This document shows positions 44,121-52,268 of a stretch of 64,000 nucleotides of DNA, piece by piece (the first letter of the stretch is position 1; every line of letters begins with the position of its first letter). The stretch comes from Pyrococcus sp. ST04 (GTDB lineage Archaea > Methanobacteriota_B > Thermococci > Thermococcales > Thermococcaceae). The DNA is taken from assembly GCF_000263735.1 (NCBI RefSeq), contig NC_017946.1, forward strand, positions 62,001-126,000, written 5' to 3'. Made by a program: the position numbers and the translations under genes. The notes beneath the pieces were generated by a model. That model saw nothing but the letters and a program-made list of their open reading frames with translations, was not told the DNA's origin and searched no databases.

Positions 44121-46223
44121 TTAGAATATTATCTCTTTTTCCTTTCCCTCAAGCAAGCCCTCCTCTGAATTATAATCAAGGTCTACACCAAATACACCAA
44201 ACCTTGAATACACGTTTTCATCGTAAATCTTATGTTCATTGAACACCCAGATTGGAACATTTACGGTATTTTCTATTACATAAACCATTCCCCTCACCCT
44301 CTCTTCTTCACTTAGCTTCCCCCAGTTCTCAGCAAGCTCGACAACACTTTCCCAGAAATTCTTTGGAATTGCGGGAACCGTTATGAAAGTGTCCCTAGAT
44401 GATAGCAGCCTATCCGAGATCCCGAACCTATGAATCGTTATTAGATACTCCCTTTCCAAGATGTTTCTCTTTATTTCACCCTCATATCTGTCCCATATTT
44501 CCTCATAAAATCTGTCATTCAGTCTCAAATATTCCAACTCACTCTCTGCACTCTCGAGCTCTTTAACTAAGCCCATAGAAACTTCAACGGATTTCTTATC
44601 ATATGGGAGATAGAATCTTTTCCCTTCTGGGATGAAAATGTAAGCCCTACCATCTTTCCTTCCTCTCCTATTAACCCTGCCAAACCTTTGAATAAGAGAA
44701 TCCAAGGGTGAAACCTCAGTGTATAAGACATCATAGTCTATATCCAACGAAACCTCAACAACTTGAGTAGCAACGAGAATTCCAGAATCCAAGGACTCCA
44801 CCAACTTGGTTTTCTTTTCCCTATCTGACGTCGTGAACCTTGAATGGAATAAGTAGACATCATCTCTCTTCTCTTTCAACTCTCTAAATACTTCCCTGGC
44901 TCTGCTAACTGTGTTGACAACAACCAAGACCAGTCCTCTTTCATCTGCTATTTCCTCAATATAGTCAAGTACTGGACAATCAAACACCTTAACCCTCACT
45001 CTTCTCTTCCTCTCATACCTCTCTCTCACTTTTTCAAAGGGAATTATCTCTCTCAGCCCAAGATCCTTAAGTTTCTCCCTTAATGGAGAAGGTAAAGTTG
45101 CGGACATGACGGTGACCTTTGCCCCAAGATACTCAACGGCATACCTTATCCCACTTAGTATTAAGGCGAGAGTAAATGGTGGATAAGAGTGAATCTCATC
45201 AATTATCCAGTGGGAATTCCTTAAAGCGAACTCTTTAACCGAGAATTTATGATGATTAAGGAAGGCCAGAAGAAACTGATCTATCGTCGAGACATGAATC
45301 CCTTTCATTGCGTACTTGTTTACTATCTTCTCTTCAAGCCTCCCCTCCTTATAGAGAGAATAGAATATCAGACTGTGACCAAAGGAAACGTTATCCCTTC
45401 CAAAAATCGCCTCGAACCTCTTTCTCATCGCTTCAACCGTAGTTATCGTTGGGAGAGTGTAGATAATTTTCCTAACCCCAGGAGGAGTAGCCAGGAGGCT
45501 TGTCTCAGTTTTACCATCCCCCGTAGGTAGAAGGAAATACCCATGCCCTTTTCCAATAACAAATTCTTGATACTCTCTGAGCCTAAATCCCCTCCCTATA
45601 AGATAATCCTCCACTCTCCCCCTCACAAAACCCTCGTCTGTAAAGTAAATTGAGGGAGAAAGAGATGAACTCTCCATCCAATCAGAAAGCCTAAGAACAC
45701 CATTAAAAAGGGTATAGAGATTTCTCAAGTCTAACGTGCTGTAGTTTCCAATCCTATCATTCCATCCAAAAATTTCACCAGCCCACTCTCTGAGCTCCAT
45801 AACAAAATTCGCTGGCTCGGAAATAACTTTACCGTCGACTATCAGTACCTCCTCCTCGTCGATCTCATTCTGAAACAACCCCTCATGAAAGTCCGAATGA
45901 TGGGTTAAAATTGAGAGAAGTGCAATCTTTTTCAGAAGTTCCTCGCACTCGAGAAACCTAGAAGCAAGCTCAACTCCCAAAAATGCATGTGAAGGAGAGG
46001 ACTTTCTCTTTCCAACCAACTTCTCTTGAAACCTATCATCAAGCTTTCCAACATCATGCAGAAAGACGTGCTTGAGTAGGCAGGACCTAACCTCATCCCT
46101 TATCTCCAGTCCATCTAGAAGTTTTTCAGCTATAATCTCGGCGTTCTTACTGTGTTCATATAGGGACTTATCCGGCTTTCCCAACTTGGACTTCATAAGA
46201 CTTACAAGCTCCCCCCACTCCAT
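44121..46223 (-). CDS. cas3: CRISPR type I helicase-nuclease Cas3
   Basis: Degrades target DNA recruited by Cascade. The 700-residue protein has an N-terminal HD nuclease (H56-D57 in HVFLHDVGKLDD) and, from about residue 220, a superfamily 2 helicase with Walker A PTGDGKTET, DEIH box WIIDEIHSY, SAT motif VMSATLP and a C-terminal QRFGRVNRRGR motif. HD and helicase are fused in one chain. It is placed with cas1-cas2-cas4, not with the cas8-cas7-cas5 genes it serves. Confidence 0.95.
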   Translation of the reverse strand: MEWGELVSLMKSKLGKPDKSLYEHSKNAEIIAEKLLDGLEIRDEVRSCLLKHVFLHDVGKLDDRFQEKLVGKRKSSPSHAFLGVELASRFLECEELLKKIALLSILTHHSDFHEGLFQNEIDEEEVLIVDGKVISEPANFVMELREWAGEIFGWNDRIGNYSTLDLRNLYTLFNGVLRLSDWMESSSLSPSIYFTDEGFVRGRVEDYLIGRGFRLREYQEFVIGKGHGYFLLPTGDGKTETSLLATPPGVRKIIYTLPTITTVEAMRKRFEAIFGRDNVSFGHSLIFYSLYKEGRLEEKIVNKYAMKGIHVSTIDQFLLAFLNHHKFSVKEFALRNSHWIIDEIHSYPPFTLALILSGIRYAVEYLGAKVTVMSATLPSPLREKLKDLGLREIIPFEKVRERYERKRRVRVKVFDCPVLDYIEEIADERGLVLVVVNTVSRAREVFRELKEKRDDVYLFHSRFTTSDREKKTKLVESLDSGILVATQVVEVSLDIDYDVLYTEVSPLDSLIQRFGRVNRRGRKDGRAYIFIPEGKRFYLPYDKKSVEVSMGLVKELESAESELEYLRLNDRFYEEIWDRYEGEIKRNILEREYLITIHRFGISDRLLSSRDTFITVPAIPKNFWESVVELAENWGKLSEEERVRGMVYVIENTVNVPIWVFNEHKIYDENVYSRFGVFGVDLDYNSEEGLLEGKEKEIIF

Positions 46224-46226
46224 CCC

Positions 46227-46715
46227 TCACACCCAGCAAAAATCTCTATATGAACATTTCTTACAGTATGGCTTCTTTTCTGGTCTAGGAGGAGTTGGAG
46301 ATGAGACTATCTTTTCAATATCCTTTAAGGCGTCCTCCAGAGTTTTAATATCTTCTTCGGTTAGCTTAACAACTTCCCTCTTTCCCTCCTTGGGATAAGT
46401 AATAACACCAACAGCCTCCACACCAGCCTTTCTCAGATAGTACAGATAATACTTTAATTGCCATTTTGCAGGCTCCTCAAGCTTAGAACTCTTCTTTATT
46501 TCTATAACTTTAAGCCCCTTCTTTGTGCTTAAGGCATCTATCTTTATATCCTCTAGGAGGATTTCCTTCCATTCCCTATCATAATACTCCTCGTGGATAA
46601 TCTTTCCAATCAGCATATCCTCGTTTTCAAAATCAAAATTTATCCCCCTAGAAAAGAACCAAAGCTCCCTCTTACATGTGAAGTAATACTGAACCATAAG
46701 CCCCGTAATCCTCAT
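46227..46715 (-). CDS. cas4: CRISPR adaptation nuclease Cas4
   Basis: RecB-like nuclease with an Fe-S cluster that trims prespacers and helps select those with a PAM. The 162-residue protein has an N-terminal Cys (FTCKREL), a conserved DALS...IEIKKSS core (D and the E-X-K motif near residues 60-73), QLKYYLYYLRKAG motif and three C-terminal cysteines in CKKCSYRDFC. Its ATG overlaps the cas2 stop (ATGA). Confidence 0.93.
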   Translation of the reverse strand: MRITGLMVQYYFTCKRELWFFSRGINFDFENEDMLIGKIIHEEYYDREWKEILLEDIKIDALSTKKGLKVIEIKKSSKLEEPAKWQLKYYLYYLRKAGVEAVGVITYPKEGKREVVKLTEEDIKTLEDALKDIEKIVSSPTPPRPEKKPYCKKCSYRDFCWV

Positions 46716-46972
46716 AGAATCATCTCCACCGGAGATCTGTCAACTCCTATAACGTGAAGATCAAAGCTTTTATAAGGAAGGACATAAATCAGCACAGAAT
46801 CTTCATCAGGATTTATTATCCTCCTAAGCCTCCTCTCAAGATCATAAAGCTGAGCCCTGCTAAGTTCACCCTCAAAAACACTATTCTGCCTCCAATAAAG
46901 ATACGTCTTTAGTAACTTGTTGACCTTTACAACCCTCTCAACATTAACATCATAGACGACTATAACGTACAT
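46712..46972 (-). CDS. cas2: CRISPR adaptation protein Cas2
   Basis: Small dimeric partner of Cas1 in spacer integration, 86 residues. It begins YVIVVYDVNVERVVKV with the conserved Asp (D8) after the first strand, and continues WRQNSVFEGELS, the usual pattern. ATG 46972 overlaps the cas1 stop codon by one base (TGATG), with GGTGG upstream, showing coupling. Confidence 0.95.
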   Translation of the reverse strand: MYVIVVYDVNVERVVKVNKLLKTYLYWRQNSVFEGELSRAQLYDLERRLRRIINPDEDSVLIYVLPYKSFDLHVIGVDRSPVEMIL

Positions 46973-47925
46973 CACCACCACGCTCTTAAGGAGTTGTACT
47001 TCCTATCCCCAAGAAAATGCTTAACAAGAGAATACACTTCAAGTCTCATCAGATACCTAACAGAGACCTTCCTCTTTAGCCTCGGATGAAGTACCTTCCT
47101 TTCTAGTTCAGAATTTAGCTCCTTAAGGAAAATCTTAAGCCCCTCATTGCTAAGCAGAACACCAACATCCCTTCTAAAGTGTTCCTCCCTTATCATCCTC
47201 CTGTTCACAAGCCTTAACACTACCCTGAAGACTGTTATAGGCTTGAAAATATCAGCTATATCTAAGGCCAGAGAATACCTCCGCTCCAAAGGCTCATGAA
47301 GGAAACTTATGGCTGGATGGGCATATGTTTTCCTAATCTCACTCAACGCCACAGTGTACAAGACAGAGTTCCCATAACTTATCATAGCATTTACCTCGTC
47401 CCTCGGAGGTCTTCTATTTCTCCCATCAAAAGAAAAATACTTCAGCATCCCAGAAAAGTCCTTATAGAATTCCTGCCAGAGCTTGCTTTCAATCCCCATA
47501 AGCTCTTGAGCAGAAGAACCCTCAACCTCAATTTCCTCTATGAACATTGGATCAACACTCTGAGATTTCAGAAGAGCTATCGTAGAGGCCTTAATCCCCT
47601 CAACAAACTGCCTTGCTATGTATACTCTCTTTTCATCATCGAGATAATGCTCGGCCTGAGCTATCACTATTGCCCCGCTAACCTGGGACTCAGTTGGCAT
47701 AAAGGAACCTCTATAGTAGCCGTATTTATTGTAAAAATGTACAGGAACATCATTATCTGCTAACAACTTTATTGCTCCACTTGTCAAAGTCACTGGCCTA
47801 AAGCAATGAATTTCACTTATAGTGTTTATTGGCAATGCTTTCTTTCCATTCTCATTAACAAAAAACAGAGTATTAGACTTACGTTCCAATATACCAGGCT
47901 GGGTTATGTATATAGGTGTTTTCAT
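46972..47925 (-). CDS. cas1: CRISPR adaptation integrase Cas1
   Basis: Metal-dependent integrase that inserts new spacers next to the leader. Numbered from the chosen start, the 317-residue protein has catalytic Glu146 (GIESKLW), His210 (ISFLHEPLE) and Asp222/Asp225 (SLALDIADIFKP). The frame is open 25 codons further upstream, but ATG 47925 has a GGGGTG site 6 bases before it, matches family starts and leaves a TATA box (TTTATATA near 47965) at a normal distance. It heads the cas1-cas2-cas4-cas3 operon. Confidence 0.95.
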   Translation of the reverse strand: MKTPIYITQPGILERKSNTLFFVNENGKKALPINTISEIHCFRPVTLTSGAIKLLADNDVPVHFYNKYGYYRGSFMPTESQVSGAIVIAQAEHYLDDEKRVYIARQFVEGIKASTIALLKSQSVDPMFIEEIEVEGSSAQELMGIESKLWQEFYKDFSGMLKYFSFDGRNRRPPRDEVNAMISYGNSVLYTVALSEIRKTYAHPAISFLHEPLERRYSLALDIADIFKPITVFRVVLRLVNRRMIREEHFRRDVGVLLSNEGLKIFLKELNSELERKVLHPRLKRKVSVRYLMRLEVYSLVKHFLGDRKYNSLRAWW

Positions 47926-48000
47926 ATAAACACCCCTACTACATAATAATCTTTGTGACTTTTTTGTATATAAAATATACGAATCTGAGCCAAAATTCAC

Positions 48001-48558
48001 ATTTTCATATTGTGTTATTTTTTTGTTTGGTTGGTGTTATTTTGTGTTATGCTGGTTTTTTCATTTGTAGAGTTGGGGTTAATGCATTGAGTACTCGAGG
48101 ATTGAAGCACTGCTCGGGGTCGAGATTCAAAAAACAAGCAATAATGAGAAAGTAAAACAAGAATAAGACCATAAAAACTGATTTAGTTTTCAGATTACCC
48201 CGCCAGTAGTAATTCCCTGCCAATTGAATACATTTGAAAACTGGGGGTTCTCATAAGTCTAATTAGGGAGTGAAGGCGGGAGACCCCAAAATTGGATAGT
48301 CTAGGAGGTCTAGTTAAGCATTGTTTTTGGATTCTCTTGGTTTTAGGTAATTTTTTCATTTTCAACATGCTTCGATTTCTTGAATTCTCGTTTTAACTAT
48401 TCACAATCCTCCACTCGTTAGTGAGAGAGTTTTCGTGAGTTCTTCATTTTAGGGTTGGGTTTATAAAGGGAGTGCAGTAGCACGGGTTTCCTGAAGGGGT
48501 AAATTATTTAAGCCTTGGGGAGGGAGTAATGAAGGAAAACAACCAAAAAAAACCCAAA
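48001..48558 (+). promoter_or_regulatory. CRISPR leader
   Basis: AT-rich, non-coding stretch between the cas1 promoter and repeat 1. TATA-like boxes are TTTATAAA (48460-48467) and ATTATTTAA (48503-48511); the second would start transcription about 25 bases before repeat 1. Near the left end there are short direct copies of TGTGTTAT (three between 48010 and 48050) that could bind a protein. Purine-rich AGGGAGT occurs twice near the right end. I see no protein-coding frame worth calling. It holds the expected site of new spacer integration at its right edge. Confidence 0.8.
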
Positions 48559-49134
48559 GTTTCCGAAGAACTAAATAGTATGGAAAGTTTCCCTTATCTC
48601 ATACATTGCCGATCACCAATTGTATGGTTTCCGAAGAACTAAATAGTATGGAAAGCTGGTAAATGGTGGGTCGGTCGGTAATACTAGCGAGCAGCAAAGT
48701 TTCCGAAGAACTAAATAGTATGGAAAGAGATTACCGTCAATTCTATATGTAACTACTGCGAACCACCAGTTTCCGAAGAACTAAATAGTATGGAAAGACG
48801 TTGCCTGCTCGACTGATATAATGCCATCTCTAACCGGTTTCCGAAGAACTAAATAGTATGGAAAGTGTCCAATTCTCTTTTATGTCTTTTGAAAACAAAT
48901 CAGTTTCCGAAGAACTAAATAGTATGGAAAGCCCTCTTCAAAAACGCTAACAACCTCAGATATCCAAGTTTCCGAAGAACTAAATAGTATGGAAAGTTGT
49001 CCATCGGGTGCAGCACCCATGTACATTTTTGTGGTTTCCGAAGAACTAAATAGTATGGAAAGGACTTCAAGGATAACAAAATCGCCGAGGTTGGTTTTCT
49101 GGGCAGTTTCCGAAGAACTAAATAGTATAGAAAG
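48559..49134 (+). CRISPR. CRISPR array: 9 repeats, 8 spacers
   Basis: Nine 29-base repeats starting GTTTCCGAAGAAC and ending AAATAGTATGGAAAG, at 48559, 48627, 48699, 48769, 48837, 48903, 48968, 49034 and 49106. Repeats 1-8 are identical; repeat 9 has one change (G to A at position 24). Spacers are 39, 43, 41, 39, 37, 36, 37 and 43 bases. The last eight repeat bases, ATGGAAAG, match the style of the Pyrococcus crRNA 5' tag (AUUGAAAG in P. furiosus), so crRNAs are read rightward and the leader is on the left. No spacer matches other parts of this window that I noticed. Confidence 0.98.
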
Positions 49135-49222
49135 AGTTCCCTTTAGCCCGCGAGAACGACCTCGAGGGCGCCGAAAGGTTCCTCGAAGGGTTTTTGATTC
49201 TTACCCCTTTTGTCCGATTTTA

Positions 49223-49335
49223 TGAAACTTCCACTTTCACAGATGGTGTGATTTGTGAAAGTCCGTTTTCATAAAATCGGCCCTTTGTGAAAGTAGGCTT
49301 TCACAAATCTTATAAATTATGAAAGCGGACTTTCA
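49223..49335 (+). promoter_or_regulatory. four phased palindromes over the ATPase promoter
   Basis: Four copies of a palindrome of the form TGAAAG-N4-CTTTCA occur at 49223-49239 (17 bases, imperfect), 49256-49271 (TGAAAGTCCGTTTTCA), 49288-49303 (TGAAAGTAGGCTTTCA) and 49320-49335 (TGAAAGCGGACTTTCA). Start-to-start distances are 33, 32 and 32 bases, close to three helical turns. A TATA box CTTATAAAT (49309-49317) lies between copies 3 and 4; copy 4 covers the expected start site and ends 3 bases before ATG 49339. In addition, CCGATTTTATGAAA pairs with TTTCATAAAATCGG across copies 1-2. Confidence 0.75.
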
Positions 49336-49338
49336 CAT

Positions 49339-50655
49339 ATGGCGATAAAGATAGTTAGGCTCGTGAAGCACAACCCCTGGTGGAAGAGCGAAGGCTGGGA
49401 GAAAGAGGACAGGGACCTGTCGAGGACCAGGGAGATAATTCCGAGGAAGCGCGTTGAGGTGAAGGAGGGTTCCGTAACACTTCTCAGGGGAATCCGACGG
49501 GCGGGCAAGAGCTTCTACATCAAGACGCTGATAAAGGCCCTCATCGAGAACGGCACGGACCCGAGAAGGATAGCCTACATTCCCTGCGACAGGTTCACGG
49601 GGGGAGAGGTAAGGGCCTTCATAGACGAGTTGAGGCTCAGACACGGTGAGCTCTACGTCTTCCTCGACGAGATAACCTACCTGAGGGGCTGGAGGCTTCT
49701 TCTCAAGGAGCTCGGCGAGGAGGGCGTAACCACCGTCGCCACTGGCTCGAACCCGGTGGAGCTGAAGCGCGAGAGCGAGCTCCTTCCCGGGAGGGGGATA
49801 GAGGGCAACGAGTACTACTTCAACCCCCTGAGCTTCCGCGAGTTCGCGCGCTTCATGAGGCCCAAACTACCCGATGTGTCCTTCACCTACAGGGAGCCCG
49901 ATGTCGATGAGCTCTTCCCTTGGTATGAAGAGCTTGAAGGCCTCTTCTACGCCTACCTCCAGACAGGTGGCTTTCCAGAGGCGGTTCTGGAGTTCAGGCG
50001 CGATGGGAAGGTGAAGCCAGAGCGGTACGAGGAGCTGATCCGCCTCATCCTCGGGGAAATCGCAAAGTCCGGAAAGAGTGAGGAGACGGCAAGGGAACTC
50101 CTTGAGGCCATATTCCGGCTGAGGGGCAACAGGGTTGATTACGTTAGCCTGGCCCGGGAAATCGGGGTCTCCCACCCGACAGTGCGGGAGTATCTCTCAA
50201 CGCTGGAGAGGGCGAGGGTGTTATACACGCTGGAGGCATGGGACGTAACCAGAAAGCGCCACGCTCACAGGAAGGAGAAAAAGATAATCTTCCAGAGCCC
50301 ACTCATAGCGACGGCCCTCGCCGTCTACCTCGGGGAGGAGCCGGTGGAGTTCGTCGAGGGCAACATTGAGTGGCTCGTGGAGCACACCGTCGCGTCTCAC
50401 GTTATCTGGCACCTTGAAGAGCCGGTTCTCAGGGAGAAGCACGCCTTTGCAGGATTCTATTACAACGGCTCGAAGGAGTGCGACATTGTCATAAGGGATG
50501 GGGGTTTCTTCGGCATCGAGGTCAAGTACGGCCGGGTGAAGCGAAAGGGCTACCCATTTCCGGTGCTCTACCTCTCGAAGGACGAGCTCGGTCAGGATGT
50601 TATCCCAACATCGCTCTACCTCTATGGCCTGGAGAAGAGCAGAAGGTCAATATAA
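49339..50655 (+). CDS. AAA ATPase with DUF4143-type nuclease-like C terminus
   Basis: A 438-residue archaeal ATPase. Walker A is GIRRAGKS (about residues 51-58), Walker B LYVFLDEITYL (about 106-116), and a sensor element VATGSNPVEL follows. A winged-helix-like region (YVSLAREIGVSHPTVREYLSTL, about 275-296) may bind DNA. The C terminus has KECDIVIRDGGFFGIEVKYG, which has the D-X(n)-E-X-K pattern of PD-(D/E)XK nucleases. Such proteins are common, multi-copy and of unsettled function in Thermococcales. Its base composition is much richer in GC than its neighbours, suggesting transfer. The mRNA is probably leaderless. Confidence 0.85.
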   Translation: MAIKIVRLVKHNPWWKSEGWEKEDRDLSRTREIIPRKRVEVKEGSVTLLRGIRRAGKSFYIKTLIKALIENGTDPRRIAYIPCDRFTGGEVRAFIDELRLRHGELYVFLDEITYLRGWRLLLKELGEEGVTTVATGSNPVELKRESELLPGRGIEGNEYYFNPLSFREFARFMRPKLPDVSFTYREPDVDELFPWYEELEGLFYAYLQTGGFPEAVLEFRRDGKVKPERYEELIRLILGEIAKSGKSEETARELLEAIFRLRGNRVDYVSLAREIGVSHPTVREYLSTLERARVLYTLEAWDVTRKRHAHRKEKKIIFQSPLIATALAVYLGEEPVEFVEGNIEWLVEHTVASHVIWHLEEPVLREKHAFAGFYYNGSKECDIVIRDGGFFGIEVKYGRVKRKGYPFPVLYLSKDELGQDVIPTSLYLYGLEKSRRSI

Positions 50656-50971
50656 TTTTAAACCCCCAGGTTCCAGTTTAGGCACGTCCCTGGGCGAGGG
50701 AGGGTTTCTGCCTGACGAGGGAGCCGTTCTCGATAACCTCAACCCCTAAATACCTAAGCGGACTTCTCCACATTCAAGAGGTCAGCTCGATGTACCCGCC
50801 CGTTGCCCTTGAACCCGGACTCGGTGAAACCATCGCAAACATGGCCGCCGCCCCCAGTGGGAAGACGAGCCACATGGCACAGCTGATGGAGAACGAATCC
50901 TACTCGATGCTCCCTGTACCGGCTCGGGGACAATACACAAAAGAGCATAACAGTTGTGCTTCTTGTTCCAA
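50656..50971. other. unassigned GC-rich tail of the insert
   Basis: No convincing gene. On the minus strand one frame reads a membrane-like stretch (MWLVFPLGAAAMFAMVS) up to a stop near 50783. The same frame resumes directly with MWRSPLRYLGVEVIENG and stops near 50680. This could be an eroded gene carried with the insert, but I recognise no family. The last 35-40 bases (about 50932-50971) return to AT-rich sequence and may be the remains of a CRISPR spacer. Confidence 0.35.
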
Positions 50972-51000
50972 GTTTCCGAAGAACTAAATAGCGCAGAAAA
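50972..51000 (+). repeat. decayed CRISPR repeat beyond the insert
   Basis: The first 20 bases (GTTTCCGAAGAACTAAATAG) are identical to the array repeat. The last nine, CGCAGAAAA, differ at five places from TATGGAAAG. The change at position 24 (G to A) is shared with repeat 9. Decay at the leader-distal end is usual for CRISPR arrays, so this looks like the original array terminus. Confidence 0.85.
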
Positions 51001-51058
51001 AGCAGGCTTTCGGTATTTAATTTAAAGCCTAAAGCCGTTGGTGCACTATTCAAAAGGA

Positions 51059-51955
51059 CTAGAGGAATTTGCTTTTAATGGCCTCTCCAATTGCCCTAGC
51101 CAGAGGGGGAGGAACAGCTTCACCAACACTATCAAATTGCACATTTCTTCCACCTAGGAAGACGAAATTGTCTGGAAATCCCATAAGCCTTGCTTGTTCC
51201 CTTACAGTCAAGGGTCTGTCTTCGAATGGATGAACGAACCTACTACTACCCCTAACCGTAGGAGAGGGCCTATAGGGGTGTAATCTGATCCAGTTCTTGA
51301 ACCTTCCAAAGCCCTGAGCCCCTTCTCCCCACTTTAGGTAAGGGATCCTCCTAGCTATCTTAGAGGGGGGATTCCAGAACTCGTGGTTTGGAAGGTTGGG
51401 AGGAATATCACTAAGAACGTCCCAGACTTTTTTCGGTCCTTTAACTTTTCTTGGTCTTATCTTAATGTTCGAAATAAAAACCCTCCTCCTTATCTGAGGG
51501 ACACCATAGTCTAAGGCATTCAAAATGTTGAACTCTACTGAATATCCCGCCCTGTCGAATTCTTTTACAAGATAATCCTCCAGCTCCATTATCTGTGGAA
51601 CGTTCTCCATGATGAATATCTCTGGTTTCAATTCCCTAACAAATCTTATGAACTCCAGAACAAGTCTGCCTATTGGATCTTTGTACAACCTGTCTCTGGG
51701 ATTTTCCTTCCTCTTCTGATTTATAGCGGTAAAAGGCTCACATGGAGGCCCTCCAATTATGATGTCAACGCTCGGGAACTCTCTTGGGTTTAAGGATTTT
51801 ATATCACTAACATGAACCTTAACGTCAGGAAAGTTCAGGGTGTACGTTTTGGCTTTAGGCTTGAAGTTCTCAACAGCCGCTACTATCTTAAATCCTGCAA
51901 GCTTGAATCCCAGGGAAAAGCCCCCAGCTCCCGCAAATAAGTCAAGAACCTTCAT
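51059..51955 (-). CDS. DNA (cytosine-5) methyltransferase
   Basis: A 298-residue C5 cytosine methyltransferase. SAM-binding motif I is DLFAGAGGFSLGFKLAG near the start, motif IV is GGPPCEPFTAI with the catalytic Cys (residue about 83), motif VI is MENVP, and motif VIII QIRRRVFI follows. The C-terminal motifs X (GEAVPPPLARAIGEAI) are also present. Motif IV reads PCE instead of the usual PCQ. No restriction endonuclease gene is adjacent. ATG 51955 is the family start; the longer frame overlaps rpoL. Target sequence is unknown. Confidence 0.9.
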   Translation of the reverse strand: MKVLDLFAGAGGFSLGFKLAGFKIVAAVENFKPKAKTYTLNFPDVKVHVSDIKSLNPREFPSVDIIIGGPPCEPFTAINQKRKENPRDRLYKDPIGRLVLEFIRFVRELKPEIFIMENVPQIMELEDYLVKEFDRAGYSVEFNILNALDYGVPQIRRRVFISNIKIRPRKVKGPKKVWDVLSDIPPNLPNHEFWNPPSKIARRIPYLKWGEGAQGFGRFKNWIRLHPYRPSPTVRGSSRFVHPFEDRPLTVREQARLMGFPDNFVFLGGRNVQFDSVGEAVPPPLARAIGEAIKSKFL

Positions 51956-51974
51956 GATTGGAGAAAAGGAGAGG

Positions 51975-52268
51975 CTACTTTTTCTTTTTGATTGCCTTCT
52001 CCCACACTTCAAGTGTTTCCTTTGCTCTTTCGAATATCTTCTTTGCAGCTTCCTCTAAGGCTTGCTCTGGCGTTACTTTCCCATCCGTAACTACCCTAAA
52101 CCTCGGCTTCCTAGCCATCGTTATTGGGTGCTCTATTGTGTATGCTGTGAACTTCACGTGTGGATTCTCTCTTAGAGTTTCAACGAGGAGGTTGGCAAAC
52201 GTGTGATCTTCCCCTTCTAGATAGAACTCAAGCAGGTTCTCCTCCCTCTTTATGACCTCTATCTTCAT
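51975..52268 (-). CDS. rpoL: DNA-directed RNA polymerase subunit L
   Basis: Small assembly subunit of archaeal RNA polymerase (Rpb11 homolog) that pairs with subunit D. The 97-residue protein has the alpha-like motif [21 protein letters not shown] near residue 19 and [23 protein letters not shown] 52268 follows GGGTGAGG. It overlaps the DUF2067 gene by 41 bases in a different frame, so the two are coupled. Confidence 0.96.
   Translation of the reverse strand: MKIEVIKREENLLEFYLEGEDHTFANLLVETLRENPHVKFTAYTIEHPITMARKPRFRVVTDGKVTPEQALEEAAKKIFERAKETLEVWEKAIKKKK

Larger units (their letters stand above)
49135..50971. mobile_element. GC-rich insert between array and decayed repeat
   Basis: About 1.8 kb of visibly GC-richer DNA separates the last good repeat from a decayed copy of the same repeat at 50972. 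One line (49681-49740) has 40 G/C of 60, while a neighbouring line in the methyltransferase gene (51421-51480) has 19 of 60. The block holds a four-palindrome promoter, an ATPase gene and an unassigned tail. No transposase, target duplication or terminal inverted repeat was found, so the mode of entry is unknown. An alternative is growth of two separate small arrays around an older gene. Confidence 0.45.

Noticed and set aside
48989-49225. 78-residue open frame inside the CRISPR array
   Set aside because: It contains translated repeats (SEELNS), so it is a product of the array sequence.
50754-51053. 99-residue minus-strand open frame across the decayed repeat
   Set aside because: It runs through a CRISPR repeat remnant and the methyltransferase flank, has no ribosome site and no recognisable domain.
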